Positions 18,501 through 26,330 are shown, counted from the stretch's first letter. The stretch is 64,000 nucleotides of DNA from CAZTDD01 sp964612675 (GCA_964612675.1 CAZTDD010000002.1:1-64000), one strand, 5' to 3'. Made by a program: numbers and translations. The notes: a model not told the origin generated them from the sequence alone.

Positions 18501-21101
18501 CAGGCCCGGGACGAGAATTTAGACGTATCGGGCGGCGATAACAGCAACATTTGTAGTCCCGGATTCATGTATCCGCTGGTAAACGGTGGAGTCGACAGCG
18601 GTGCGTACACGTCGTATGTCATGAAGCGGGTCAGCGATATCGGATGTACGAGTTGGTCGCTTAAACCGTATTCCTCCAGCGATTATCGCTCGTGGCCAAG
18701 TGAGGAACAGTGGCTTGAAGCGCTGAAGCGACGGACAACGGGGGCGCACTATATTTACGGAAACTCGGATTCTCAATTGGCACTGATCAAGCAGCATTTG
18801 GCCAACGGAAACCTGGCCGTGACGCAGTGCCCCGTATACACGAACTGGTGGTATAACAATCAAGGGCGCGGCATTCAGAACCACGTCCTGTTCTCCCATC
18901 AGGGCGAATCGTTGAGGGGATATCACGCGCTGACAATCGTGGGATATGACGATGATCGGCCGTACAACGACGGCACGCAAACCCGATATGGCGCGTTTTT
19001 GATAGCGAATTCGTGGGGCAGCTGGTGGGGTACAACCAACAGCACCGGCGGAGGCGGTCGCGGCTTTATGTGGGTCGCATACGACTATTTCAAGAGCAAT
19101 TTCCGCTATGCATTTTATAATACGGACCGGGACGATTACCGTCCGCAGTTGTACGCGGTTAGCGGTTTGAATCACACCAAACGTTTGGAATTGAATTACA
19201 GCGGAGGTGTCGGACTTCCCGGCCAGGTTGAATGGAGCTCACACGATACGTTGGACGGCACGTATTGGAAGCCGGGGAGCTATTCACTGGTTATCGATGA
19301 TACGAAACGCGTGGTGGTCGATTTGACAGACGGAATCGATTCGATCTCCGGCCTCAGCGACGTCTCATTGTTTACGCAATGTGCGGTGTCGAGCTCCTCG
19401 GGTTCGAACGGTACCATTTCGAGTGCCGATTTCTTCCATGATTTCGATGGCGATGGGAACTTTGTACAGGTTTCTTCCACGGATCCTCTTGTGACGGTTA
19501 CACCGGGGAATACCGGGTATGCCACGTCCAATTTCGGTTATTCGAACGATGAGGCTTCCTTTGTTGTGGAGAATCCGGGGACGGATACGTTGAGCGTTTC
19601 TTCGTTGGCCTTGGATTCCTCCGCTGCATGGCTAAATTGGACGCCGGACGCTCCGTTCAGCGTCGCTCCCGGTGCGTCACAAACCGTGACTGTTACGGTG
19701 GATTGGGATCAAGCACCCGACGGTCGGTCGAGTCGCAGACTGTTGGTCGAATCGAACGTGGCCGACAAGAGCCCCTATCCGGGCGGAGTGGCTATATTGG
19801 CTGAGAAGAATACGACACCTCTTCCAACCGCGACACCTACGTTCACCGCTACGAACACGCCTCGGTCGACGAATACACCGACGCAGACGCCGACGCCCAG
19901 CAACACACCCATACCGACGAACACGCCGGTTCCAACGAATACTCCTGTTCCGCCTGTGCCGACGAATACACCGACGGCAACGCGGACGTCGGTACCGACC
20001 AACACGCCGGTTCCGACGGAAACGCCTGTACCAACAGGGACACCGATTCCCACGGATACGCCGACGGAAACACCAACAGCTACCGCAACAGAGACTCCGA
20101 CGGAAACTCCAACACCGACGCTGACCTTTACTCCGAGTCCTACGCGAACACCGACAGTGACGCCGAGTCCGACGCCGATTTTGGATGACAGGAATATTGT
20201 CTTTGAGTTCGAGCCTGCATCCGCAAGCCTCGACTCGCTTGGCTTTGGAGTCAGCCCCTCCAGTGCCGGAGTCAGTGTCAGTTCAGTACCGGAGGATGCA
20301 AATCGGCCGGAGGCGACAAATGGAACGGGACTGGCAGCGGTTCTCTCGGCGGGAGAATTTGTAACCGTCTCCGGCCCTGCGATTCTTTCCAGGCAAGAAG
20401 TCGTGCGATTGGGGGTGTGGTATCGTGCCACAAGTTCGTCGATTTTGTGTGCGATGGGAGCATTTACCGACGTTGAAGGACAGGCGGGGTCCGTTTCGTA
20501 CGCGGTGCGAAGCGAGTCCGAGGTAATTGCGGATACCTGGCAGTACATGGAAATTCGAATCGATGCGGGATACACACGGATCTCGCCGTTCATGGTGATT
20601 TTCAATGCCGCCGAGTCCGGTGAAGGTACAGTCTATTTTGACAATCTGACTGTCGATCAAGGGGGCGCAGCGGATCCGGGATCTTTGATAGCAGGACTTG
20701 AGTGGCAACCGAATCTCTGGTTACTCGATGAAGACAAAGGGACGGCGATCATCCGGAACGATCGCTTGATTATGGCGAAGAATACGGAGCAGAAGGCGAG
20801 TCGATTTGTGACCGCATTTTCTGGGCAAGGATTCCCAAATCGTGTTACGGTCGAAGTGGACGTCGTAAAGGATTTGGGCGATTCCGGCATATTCACTCTT
20901 TGGGCGGGAACCGGTCCGAGCGCCTTCCAGACCGACGTTCCGCTGTGGATGTTGCCCGCCGATGAGGAGCGAACGATTCGGCTCTCCGGCGTCACGACAC
21001 AGCCTTCCGGTTTGATGCATGTTGTGGTTCAGATTGCAGGACAGGATGATGAAAGCGTGACTGTCAATGATGTGCGAGTTTATGAAACGACAGGTGGGTG
21101 A
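12516..21101 (+). CDS. Giant secreted protein with both subtilisin (S8) and papain-like (C1A) protease domains, 2861 aa
   Basis: ATG with AGAGG five bases upstream; an N-terminal hydrophobic segment (LLTLLVLLFVHAWWASPVDA) is the signal. Order of parts: NHL repeats, about residues 70-400; two PKD-like domains, 403-578; Fn3-like, 585-710; Pro-Thr linker, 715-875; PPC domain, 877-983; propeptide-like region, 1075-1232; S8 protease, 1247-1533, with Asp1266 (GVWDGG), His1291 (NHASHVAGT) and Ser1473 (SGTSMSSP); beta-sandwich domains to 1757; a second propeptide-like segment, 1835-1905; C1A protease, 1964-2199, with Cys1984 (SCTCWASC), His2137 (YHALTIVGYD) and Asn2165 (IANSWGSWWG); another ASH-like module, Pro-Thr linker 2434-2558, and two C-terminal beta-sandwich modules. 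All catalytic residues are present. The likely role is extracellular protein degradation or processing of surface proteins. The next gene starts 63 bases on. Confidence 0.9.
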   Translation: MRSDLPSPHAKPVVVRVRVLSPDLRRLLWAELLTLLVLLFVHAWWASPVDASGDGARLAPSAADSGVASIFTVAGTGVSGFSGNSGPADEALLSFPHSVAADSLGNVYVSDAGNAQIRKIDSSGIITAVAGTGFDGFSGDGGPAVDAQIFRPFDIHADGLGNLYIADTFNNVVRKVDPSGIIHRVAGTGDVGYSGDGGSATRATLYRPSGVLTDGAGNVYIADTNNNVVRKIDGSETIRTIVGTGDAGHSGDGGPAINATLRHPMNLSMDQAGNLYIADIDNHVIRMVDGSGTIHTVAGNGIPGYSGDGGPATEASLFNPSDVFSDQSGNQYIADSSNHVIRIVYSSGAIDTIAGNGTPGYSGDGGPATDAQMTNVTGIALDGKGQLYLADINNHRVRVVTLPVQVNAGEYDHTYVGGHISLDGQYSGGDGTYEFQWEIVSGLDTDLGQLSSTTVSDPIFTPTTPGSTVLRFTVDDQVQPPVSDTTTIVTDAPLDVEAGEAESVFVRSDVSLDASVSGGDGTYTYLWDIVSGPDTSSSQFSSTTDLDSMFTPSTPGIYVLRLTVDDEIQPIASDTVSILAIALNPLHSLVITDTIGSFADLSNDTDRDPADSRELIVRWNLSPDRVDLSDVVDIHVYVRLDESGDYLFLGRTNDPSATYLEWSADSSAAIVAVFAEGPAFGHKYEFRVFAMTRSGQPVFYGPFNHAGAVLFLEAEPTPTPTYTPTHSPTSTPTDTPTATASPTDRPTKTPTPLPEPTDTPTATSRPTDAPTNTPTTPPTATPVPVTPSPTPEDTPTNTPRPTKTPRPTPTEAPTATPTATSAPTNTPRPTNTPRPTNTATPTSPPTDTPTLTPTPTVTPTRTPTNTPRPTSTPTPVAEDVPVDGSAVEGTISDGTDVDWYLFQTSSDGIYVIETHQVSGSDPMDTLIVLYGPDSRSNELARDDDSGSGLFSKISTTLSGNRDYYVRVIGSFSSTGAYSIDVTRIIPTPTPTNTPTLTPTPTPTEPVGDPSIRVEPLTLDFVRIVQQDPVQKTTLKRKVGIKAVTGSRTQSLDRRILLKSGVLTPDTSTVGSREIRAAAPDEPRHYLIQFEELPTNEEKEELRQNGIRLLNYVPNFAYWAVVEPGPGGRTPLAAENQIRWSIASSEVNKLSVDTAMGAFPPSAILEDGRVIVLVVLFEDVSQSEAEEVIGEAGGEVLGWKYENVVRTAVRPRGVKKLAGLDVVEWIEADDAPYHEMNAVAAQRAHVSDLYTLPYELNGKDVVVGVWDGGAAYAHSDFGSRLQKMDSASVSNHASHVAGTIAGSGAGNSSAKGMGPAINVKSYDWTNDTSEMVAGYSNGIRLSNHSYGYVVGWHWNGSSWVNYNNSDKFGMYSTTTRQWDSIVGDTGLVVFKSAGNDRNDGPSYSKDGPFDCIPPIGNAKNIITIGATSDSDEMSSFSSWGPTDDGRVKPDLCANGVGLISTLPSNSYGSYSGTSMSSPSACGTSALLYQLYQKELGEEPAPETMKALLISGAQDLGRPGPDYEHGWGLINAINSADYIRSQLWRRGSVTTGTYTPYTVTIGGSATELKITLAWTDAPGSTSAAKALVNDLDLILKSPSGQVYRPWVLDKDSPSANATTGVNDVDNVEQVVVSNPQAGTWTVEVHGTAVPEGPEEFTVVSESFADSDDTTTGSASFKIFNDGIGVLEIDSIAASNAEWISWSPASPFTVAPGGEQKVTVTVNYAGSPFGITARRLLIDSNDPDGNKSPYPNGVFINVNNNAPTPTPTPTSTSTPTSTPTATPEPPKPDITIEPLTLSFYTHVDSGTGKTARKLSTSVPAENAGFNIAAEDFDRAEQLEDGRILIWTQPEPGFDAEAFMRGIELQGGEILSFTPEGRILIALPQDSIGTLTDMETVQNAAPAVPRTDSIPDEHADEEQGFGARPVTPEQSQYIESNFDETVALQPNALSMLRADVLGEQGIPSAVDNSVSQFFPPIRSQGSQGSCTCWASCYYYNTYTQARDENLDVSGGDNSNICSPGFMYPLVNGGVDSGAYTSYVMKRVSDIGCTSWSLKPYSSSDYRSWPSEEQWLEALKRRTTGAHYIYGNSDSQLALIKQHLANGNLAVTQCPVYTNWWYNNQGRGIQNHVLFSHQGESLRGYHALTIVGYDDDRPYNDGTQTRYGAFLIANSWGSWWGTTNSTGGGGRGFMWVAYDYFKSNFRYAFYNTDRDDYRPQLYAVSGLNHTKRLELNYSGGVGLPGQVEWSSHDTLDGTYWKPGSYSLVIDDTKRVVVDLTDGIDSISGLSDVSLFTQCAVSSSSGSNGTISSADFFHDFDGDGNFVQVSSTDPLVTVTPGNTGYATSNFGYSNDEASFVVENPGTDTLSVSSLALDSSAAWLNWTPDAPFSVAPGASQTVTVTVDWDQAPDGRSSRRLLVESNVADKSPYPGGVAILAEKNTTPLPTATPTFTATNTPRSTNTPTQTPTPSNTPIPTNTPVPTNTPVPPVPTNTPTATRTSVPTNTPVPTETPVPTGTPIPTDTPTETPTATATETPTETPTPTLTFTPSPTRTPTVTPSPTPILDDRNIVFEFEPASASLDSLGFGVSPSSAGVSVSSVPEDANRPEATNGTGLAAVLSAGEFVTVSGPAILSRQEVVRLGVWYRATSSSILCAMGAFTDVEGQAGSVSYAVRSESEVIADTWQYMEIRIDAGYTRISPFMVIFNAAESGEGTVYFDNLTVDQGGAADPGSLIAGLEWQPNLWLLDEDKGTAIIRNDRLIMAKNTEQKASRFVTAFSGQGFPNRVTVEVDVVKDLGDSGIFTLWAGTGPSAFQTDVPLWMLPADEERTIRLSGVTTQPSGLMHVVVQIAGQDDESVTVNDVRVYETTGG

Positions 21102-21164
21102 TCGGTATTTCGATTTTAGGTTTTTGTCTCGTGCATATTTTTTGATTCATGAAATGAGGTAGAG

Positions 21165-24100
21165 ATGAATTTCCGCGCCGCTTTTTGTGTAGTCGTGATT
21201 TCTACTTTCTTCTTCGGTGTTTCGTGGGATTGTCGAGCCGATGAGTGGGACCCGCTCGACGATGCTGTGGAGGGGGCAACGGACCTCGGCTCGCCCGGCG
21301 TGGACGAGGGGATGCATGGTCCCCACACGCTCTCGTCGAGTGACGAAGCCGATTGGTTCCGGTTCTCTCTCGAAGAAGAAAACACGTATGAGTTCTACAG
21401 CGCGGGTTTTTCCGACACGGTGGGGGATTTGTATGCCTCCGACGGGACGACTGTGGTCGCCTCGAATGACGAATCCGAAGGAGATATCAACTTCCAGATC
21501 CGCTATACGCCGTTGGAGAGTGGGATATTCTATCTGAAGGTTCGCCTGTTTGAGGTTGGGTACGAGGGGGCGTATGATCTGCATTACGCAAACCGATCGG
21601 CGGCACCGTCGCCCGACCAATGGGACCCGGCCGACGACACACATCTGGGAGCGACGGACCTCGGAAGCCCTTCCACGGAAACGCAAAGCCATGGACTGCA
21701 TACACTTTCAGAAGAGGACACCTACGACTGGTTTTTGTTTACCTTGAAGGCCGGCGAGGTCTATGAATTCTATACAATGGGGAGCTACGATACGATCGGT
21801 GACTTGTACTTGGCCAACGCCACAACACGAATAGCGAGTTCAGATTCCGACGATGGCGACCGCAATTTTCGTATTCATATTTCTGTTCCGGAAACCGGTA
21901 TTTATTATTTACGTGTTCATCTGGTCGATAAGGATCTGAGCGGAAAGTATACGCTTACCTACAGGAGCGGTGCCGAGCCGTTGCCACCGGGCGACAATTG
22001 GGATCCATACGACGATATTTATGACGGTGCTGTTCGACTAGAATCGCCGACAGCAGAAATTGCAACGCATGGGCCGCACAGTCTCTCGGAAACGGACCGA
22101 TTCGATTGGTTTCTTTTTGTTCTCGATAAAGGAGCCACGTATGAATTTGCGACAACGGGCGAGTCCGACACAGTGGGCGATCTGTATGCTCCCGACGGCA
22201 CAACCGAATTGGCAACGGATAACGACGGCGCGGAGGGGAATAATTTCAAAATTGTTTTTACCGCGGGCGAGCAAGGGAAATACTTTCTTCGTGTCCGTGA
22301 ATACAGCACGGGAAGTGCCGAATACACTCTCACCTACCGTCTTGTGAGTGAGCCGTCCCCGGTTGTTTTGGACGAATGGGACTCACAGGACGACACGTTT
22401 GAAGGAGCAAACGAAATCGATTTAACAGGGGACGAGATAATCGCCCACGGTCCTCATACGCTTTCCCGGGATGACCTCTATGACTGGTTCGCATTCGATG
22501 TTGAAGCGGGAGTGGATTACCAGCTGTGGACCACAGGGGATTCGGATACGGTCGGGACGCTGTATGCATCGGACGGTACAACTCAGCTCCTGGAGAAAGA
22601 CGATGGAGCGAGCGGATACAATTTCGACATTCACTACACGGCGACAATCAACACAATCGTGTACCTGCGCGTTCGTCTTTACGATTTAGGCGGGAAAGGG
22701 ACATACGAGCTCAAGGCGATGAGAGTTGTTGTTCCTCCCTCCGGTGGAGATGCATGGGATCCCATGGACGACGTGCCGGACGGGGCGACAGAGCTCAGCC
22801 CGCCAACGTACGCGGGGAGTATTCACGGTCCGCATCGTTTATCCACGAGCGATCTGTTCGACTGGTTTCAGATGAATTTGACGGAGGGGATCGCTTATGA
22901 ATTCTACACACAAGGCGACTCGGACACAGTAGGCGCTCTCTATTTCAGTGATCAAAACAATGAAATCCAGGAAAAGGACGAAGGCGGAAGTGGAAGTAAT
23001 TTCAGTTTGCGTATCGTTCCCGAGGAGAGTGGAATTTATTATTTGCGAGTGAGCGAGTTTCAAGGTGGAGATGCGATTTATACGCTTCATTATCGCGGAG
23101 AACAGTCTCCCAGCGAACTGCTGAATCCGCTCCGGGCGTTTCCGTTCGATGACGAAACAGTTTACGAGGTATTTCCAGGAGGCTTTATCGAGGCCGCTGA
23201 AGGAACGGCGGCACAAGGCACGATTCCAGCTCAGGAAGGATACAGCGATGGAGAAGGTTTGATGTTGACTACCGCGCCCGAAGAAGTGGTTCTTGTTCTG
23301 TTCCCGGAGTTGGATGTCGGCGACAGTACGGTCTTTGTGCGTGCCGCTTTTCGTTCGACTGGTAGCGGTGCGGAAGCGACATTGGGGGCACTGGACAGTT
23401 CGATGGATGGCTCCATTGCAACCAACGCAATCTCGGATACTGCGACAATACAAAATGGATATGAGTATCGAGGCGTATTGTTTCAAGTCCCTAAAGGCGG
23501 TGTGTTTCCCGTCGTCCAACTCTCGAATTTATCCGGCCGGGAGGAAGTCTCCGTTTATCTCGATAATTTGGAGATCTACTTGATCCCTGACGAGGGAACT
23601 GTTCCGGGCTGGCTGTTTTCCGGTTCGGGAGAAGGAGTCGAGACGAGCGTTTTTGAGGCAAGCCCCTTACGTAGGTTTGCTCTCGATAGCTCCGATGAAT
23701 TTACTGAATATGAGGGTGGTTTTATTGACGCTGACGGTGCGGCGGTCGCGGTGGGGAACACGGTCGTTGCCGAGGAATATAGCGACGGTCAGGGAGCGGT
23801 TATGATTGCCGAAGAGGAGCAGGTCAGTCTTTTGCTATTCTCTGAAGTCGTCTCTGACGGGGACGCTGTCCTTGTTCGGGCGTCCGTTCGTTCTTCGGGT
23901 CCGGGGGCGGCGGTAGCGCTGGGAACAATGGACAAGGGGGAATCACCAAATATTTCAACGAACATCCCCGCAGACAGCTCCGTTTTTGAATCAGAATACA
24001 AAAGGATCGTTCTTCTGGCGCAACCGAGCTCGGATGGTTTCTTTCCACTGTTTCAGATCGCGCATCAGGCGGGCCAGCCTCAAACGACGGTGTTTATGGA

Positions 24101-24167
24101 CAATCTCGAAGTGTTTGTGCTACATCCGGAGGATTCGATTCCGGTGGAGGTTCTCAAGGGGATGTGA
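21165..24167 (+). CDS. Secreted protein of five tandem PPC-like domains plus two C-terminal modules, 1000 aa
   Basis: ATG preceded by GAGGTAGAG; signal peptide AAFCVVVISTFFFGVSWDCRA. Five repeats of about 110-120 residues each start with a (D/E)xWDPxDD motif and continue HGPHTLS, DWFxF, YEFYTxGxSDTVGDLY, and GIYYLRV. This is the pattern of bacterial pre-peptidase C-terminal (PPC) domains, often found on secreted proteases, where they may aid folding or binding. No protease domain is present here. Residues about 645-1000 hold two copies of a beta-sandwich module (FVRAAFRSTGSG, VYLDNLEIYLIP; and LVRASVRSSGPG, VFMDNLEVFVLHP). The same module type ends the 2861- and 3117-residue proteins. The gene is probably cotranscribed with the upstream giant protease. 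Confidence 0.75.
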   Translation: MNFRAAFCVVVISTFFFGVSWDCRADEWDPLDDAVEGATDLGSPGVDEGMHGPHTLSSSDEADWFRFSLEEENTYEFYSAGFSDTVGDLYASDGTTVVASNDESEGDINFQIRYTPLESGIFYLKVRLFEVGYEGAYDLHYANRSAAPSPDQWDPADDTHLGATDLGSPSTETQSHGLHTLSEEDTYDWFLFTLKAGEVYEFYTMGSYDTIGDLYLANATTRIASSDSDDGDRNFRIHISVPETGIYYLRVHLVDKDLSGKYTLTYRSGAEPLPPGDNWDPYDDIYDGAVRLESPTAEIATHGPHSLSETDRFDWFLFVLDKGATYEFATTGESDTVGDLYAPDGTTELATDNDGAEGNNFKIVFTAGEQGKYFLRVREYSTGSAEYTLTYRLVSEPSPVVLDEWDSQDDTFEGANEIDLTGDEIIAHGPHTLSRDDLYDWFAFDVEAGVDYQLWTTGDSDTVGTLYASDGTTQLLEKDDGASGYNFDIHYTATINTIVYLRVRLYDLGGKGTYELKAMRVVVPPSGGDAWDPMDDVPDGATELSPPTYAGSIHGPHRLSTSDLFDWFQMNLTEGIAYEFYTQGDSDTVGALYFSDQNNEIQEKDEGGSGSNFSLRIVPEESGIYYLRVSEFQGGDAIYTLHYRGEQSPSELLNPLRAFPFDDETVYEVFPGGFIEAAEGTAAQGTIPAQEGYSDGEGLMLTTAPEEVVLVLFPELDVGDSTVFVRAAFRSTGSGAEATLGALDSSMDGSIATNAISDTATIQNGYEYRGVLFQVPKGGVFPVVQLSNLSGREEVSVYLDNLEIYLIPDEGTVPGWLFSGSGEGVETSVFEASPLRRFALDSSDEFTEYEGGFIDADGAAVAVGNTVVAEEYSDGQGAVMIAEEEQVSLLLFSEVVSDGDAVLVRASVRSSGPGAAVALGTMDKGESPNISTNIPADSSVFESEYKRIVLLAQPSSDGFFPLFQIAHQAGQPQTTVFMDNLEVFVLHPEDSIPVEVLKGM

Positions 24168-24176
24168 TGATAACTC

Positions 24177-24275
24177 GCGAGCCCAAGGTCGCCGAAGCCG
24201 GTGATTTGAGGAAGAAAACGCGGTCCCCTTTGCCGTCATGGCGAGCGAAGCGTGGCCATCTCTTCGTTGCGTTCC
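24177..24275 (+). repeat. Long intergenic repeat (family R2), copy at 24 kb
   Basis: About 95 bp running from GCGAGCCC through GGTGATTTGAGGAAGAAAAC and CGCGGTCCCC to GCGAGCGAAGCGTGGCCATC. It matches, in reverse complement, the DNA around 53430-53531. The GCGAGCG...CATCTC part also forms the arms of the hairpin at 34714-34793. All three lie between genes. Confidence 0.75.
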
Positions 24276-24337
24276 TCCTAACAAAGGCTGCCGGGCAAGA
24301 AACCGAAGTGGAACAACGCAGGCTGAGGAGCCCATTG

Positions 24338-24392
24338 AAACACAAAGGCACGAAGTAGACACGAGAACACGAAGAGAGAATCAGGAAGAGAT
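24338..24392. repeat. CACGAA-rich intergenic repeat (family R4), copy 2
   Basis: GAAACACAAAGGCACGAAG followed by GACACGAGAACACGAAGAGAG and a purine-rich tail. Together with the R2 copy it fills most of the 332-bp gap between the PPC-array gene and the dehydrogenase gene. I see no other gene there. Confidence 0.6.
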
Positions 24393-24499
24393 TTGAGCTT
24401 TTCGAGAGGAATCGAAGAACGACTGTCCTGAGAGAAATCGTTTTTTGTGTTAGGATACCGCTTTGATATTCCCACTCCAAAGAACTTGGTTTTGAGTCT

Positions 24500-25486
24500 A
24501 TGCACCCTGTTTTCCCAATTCCAACTGTTACCTATGGATCCTTCTCTGAACTTGACGACGATCTCGATATCGCGCTCGTCTATTCCAAAGCAGCCTTCGA
24601 TAAAATCCGAAGACGGAAAGGTTGTTTTCGCCCTTTTACGAAGGCAGAGGTGAAGGAAGCGACGGAAGAGCATTGGAATGCGCTTTCAGAACAATTGAAG
24701 GGCGACGTGATTTATGCTGTGGGCGGTGGACTTGCCGTTGATGCGGCGAAGTATATCGCCTCTCAGCGGAATCTGCCTCTTGTTTGCCTGCCGACAGCAC
24801 TGACTGTGGACGCGTTTTTTACGTGGGCGTCGGGCGTTCGTCATGGCGGCTGTGTCCGTTATCTTGGAACGAAAGTACCGGATGAGGTTATCGTCGATTT
24901 CGAAATACTCTGTAGTGCCCCACCGAATCTACGGGCTGCGGGTATCTGTGACGTTTTGTCCATTGCCACGGGCTGTTGGGACTGGAAATATGCACATGAG
25001 AAAGGTATGAACCCGAGCGGTATGGAGTTTGTCGAGTATGTGTACGATGCCGCGCAGGCGATTCTCGACGGTACGTTGGAATGCGCGGAAGCGGCGGGGC
25101 GAGGAGACGGCGAGGGGATTAAGCAGTTATTGCAGTGTTTGCTGCTGGAGGTCCAGCTATGTAACACAATGGGCCATGCGCGGCCGGAAGAGGGCAGCGA
25201 ACACTATTTCGCGTATGCGGTGGAGAATCGAATGGGGAAAGGGCTGCCGCATGGAGACCTTGTCGGTCCGGGCATTCTAATCATGAGTCGGCTTCAGGGA
25301 CAGGAAACGAACCGTCTTCGGAAGGCACTTACCGATTGTCATATCCCGTTGGATCGAATTCCCCAGAACGTGGCGCTTGAGACTCTGGCCGGTCTGCCTC
25401 AGTACTGCCGTGAGCACCAAATGCCGCATGGGATCGCGCATGATGTTACGGAGGAAATGATCGGAATTACGAGAGATTTTCTCTAA
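24500..25486 (+). CDS. sn-Glycerol-1-phosphate dehydrogenase-like / iron-containing alcohol dehydrogenase family, 328 aa
   Basis: The dehydroquinate synthase-like fold is visible: NAD-binding VGGGLAVDAAKYIA, then LPTALTVDAFFTWASG. Three metal-binding positions are intact: Asp in GICDVLS, His in GSEHYF and His in GLPHGD. The pattern (GD.LS...WDWKYA, EEGSEHYFAYAVE) is closest to glycerol-1-phosphate dehydrogenases of the AraM/EgsA type. Those reduce dihydroxyacetone phosphate to G1P with NAD(P)H and Zn2+ or Ni2+. No signal peptide, so it is cytosolic. The ribosome-binding site is weak. A strong hairpin begins at the base after the stop. The activity assignment rests on motifs only; another polyol dehydrogenase role is possible. 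Confidence 0.6.
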   Translation: MHPVFPIPTVTYGSFSELDDDLDIALVYSKAAFDKIRRRKGCFRPFTKAEVKEATEEHWNALSEQLKGDVIYAVGGGLAVDAAKYIASQRNLPLVCLPTALTVDAFFTWASGVRHGGCVRYLGTKVPDEVIVDFEILCSAPPNLRAAGICDVLSIATGCWDWKYAHEKGMNPSGMEFVEYVYDAAQAILDGTLECAEAAGRGDGEGIKQLLQCLLLEVQLCNTMGHARPEEGSEHYFAYAVENRMGKGLPHGDLVGPGILIMSRLQGQETNRLRKALTDCHIPLDRIPQNVALETLAGLPQYCREHQMPHGIAHDVTEEMIGITRDFL

Positions 25487-25511
25487 GGTCCAGGAGTACA
25501 ACTCCTGGACC
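25487..25511 (+). terminator. Perfect 11-bp stem hairpin directly after a stop codon (family R5)
   Basis: GGTCCAGGAGT, loop ACA, ACTCCTGGACC. The stem begins right after the TAA of the dehydrogenase gene. There is no T-tract, so it is a factor-dependent or processing hairpin, or a repeat. The core AGGAGTnCAACTCCT recurs at 40510-40540 with a different, still fully paired outer stem. Confidence 0.6.
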
Positions 25512-25631
25512 AGCGCTGCCCACCACCGCGGCCGCCTTCTTTTTCGAATCAGCGGTACCGTCAGTCGAAGACTCGCAAATGAAGTGCTATCATTTCGTAG
25601 ATCAAAACCACACTAAGGAGTATCTGCCCAA

Positions 25632-26315
25632 ATGAAACGATACGCTATTCTGATTGTCCTGCTGCTTCCCGCTCTGTGCTTCAACTGTGCTATGACCGGC
25701 GCCAAGGACAACAAAGCGCCGGCTGGGATTACCGCGTTGTTCAACGGAAAAGACCTGACGAACTGGCGCGGATTTGTTGCCGATCCGGTTACGTTGCGCA
25801 AGATGAAACCGGAGGAGATCGCCGAGGCGCAAAAGAAAGCCAACGAGAGAATGCGCCAGCACTGGAAAGTCGTAGACGGTGTCCTGGTTTTTGACGGCAA
25901 GGGGAAAAACTTATGTACGGTTCGAGACTATGGCGATTTTGAGTTCCGTGTCGATTGGAAGATCAAGGAAAAAGGCGACAGTGGAATCTATCTTCGTGGA
26001 ACGCCCCAGGTTCAGATCTGGGACCCGAAACATCAAGGTATCGGCTCGGGCGGACTCTATAATAATAAACAGCATCCGTCGAAACCGCTCGTGACGGCGG
26101 ACAATCCGATCGGTGAATGGAACACGTTTCGGATCATTATGATCGGTGAGCAGGTGACCGTGTATTTGAACGATCAGCTCGTGGTCGATAACGTTGTGAT
26201 GGAGAACTACTGGGAGCGAGATAAACCGATCTATTCGACCGGTTCGATCGAACTCCAGAATCACGGGAATACGCTTTATTTCAAGAATATTTATGTTCGG
26301 GAAATACCGCGATAA
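25632..26315 (+). CDS. Secreted DUF1080 / 3-keto-disaccharide hydrolase family protein, 227 aa
   Basis: An AAGGAG lies 12 bases before the ATG. Residues 1-25 are a signal peptide; a Cys follows (LCFNCAMTG), but the lipobox is poor, so lipid anchoring is doubtful. The family pattern is clear: ALFNGKDLTNWRG near the start, then WKVVDGVLVFDGKG, YGDFEFRVDWKI, GDSGIYLRG, QIWDP and a WNTFRI...VYLNDQLV end. DUF1080 is a jelly-roll family; characterised members hydrolyse 3-keto-glycosides made by sugar oxidoreductases. It likely works outside the cytoplasm with oxidoreductases such as those at 31765-33075 and 61815-63104. It converges on the methyltransferase gene across a bidirectional terminator. 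Confidence 0.85.
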   Translation: MKRYAILIVLLLPALCFNCAMTGAKDNKAPAGITALFNGKDLTNWRGFVADPVTLRKMKPEEIAEAQKKANERMRQHWKVVDGVLVFDGKGKNLCTVRDYGDFEFRVDWKIKEKGDSGIYLRGTPQVQIWDPKHQGIGSGGLYNNKQHPSKPLVTADNPIGEWNTFRIIMIGEQVTVYLNDQLVVDNVVMENYWERDKPIYSTGSIELQNHGNTLYFKNIYVREIPR

Positions 26316-26330
26316 GTGGCTTATTTTTCT

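Noticed and set aside
19775..20605. 276-aa minus-strand frame with GVSVGVGV repeats
   Set aside because: Antisense of the second Pro-Thr linker; no start signal or domain.
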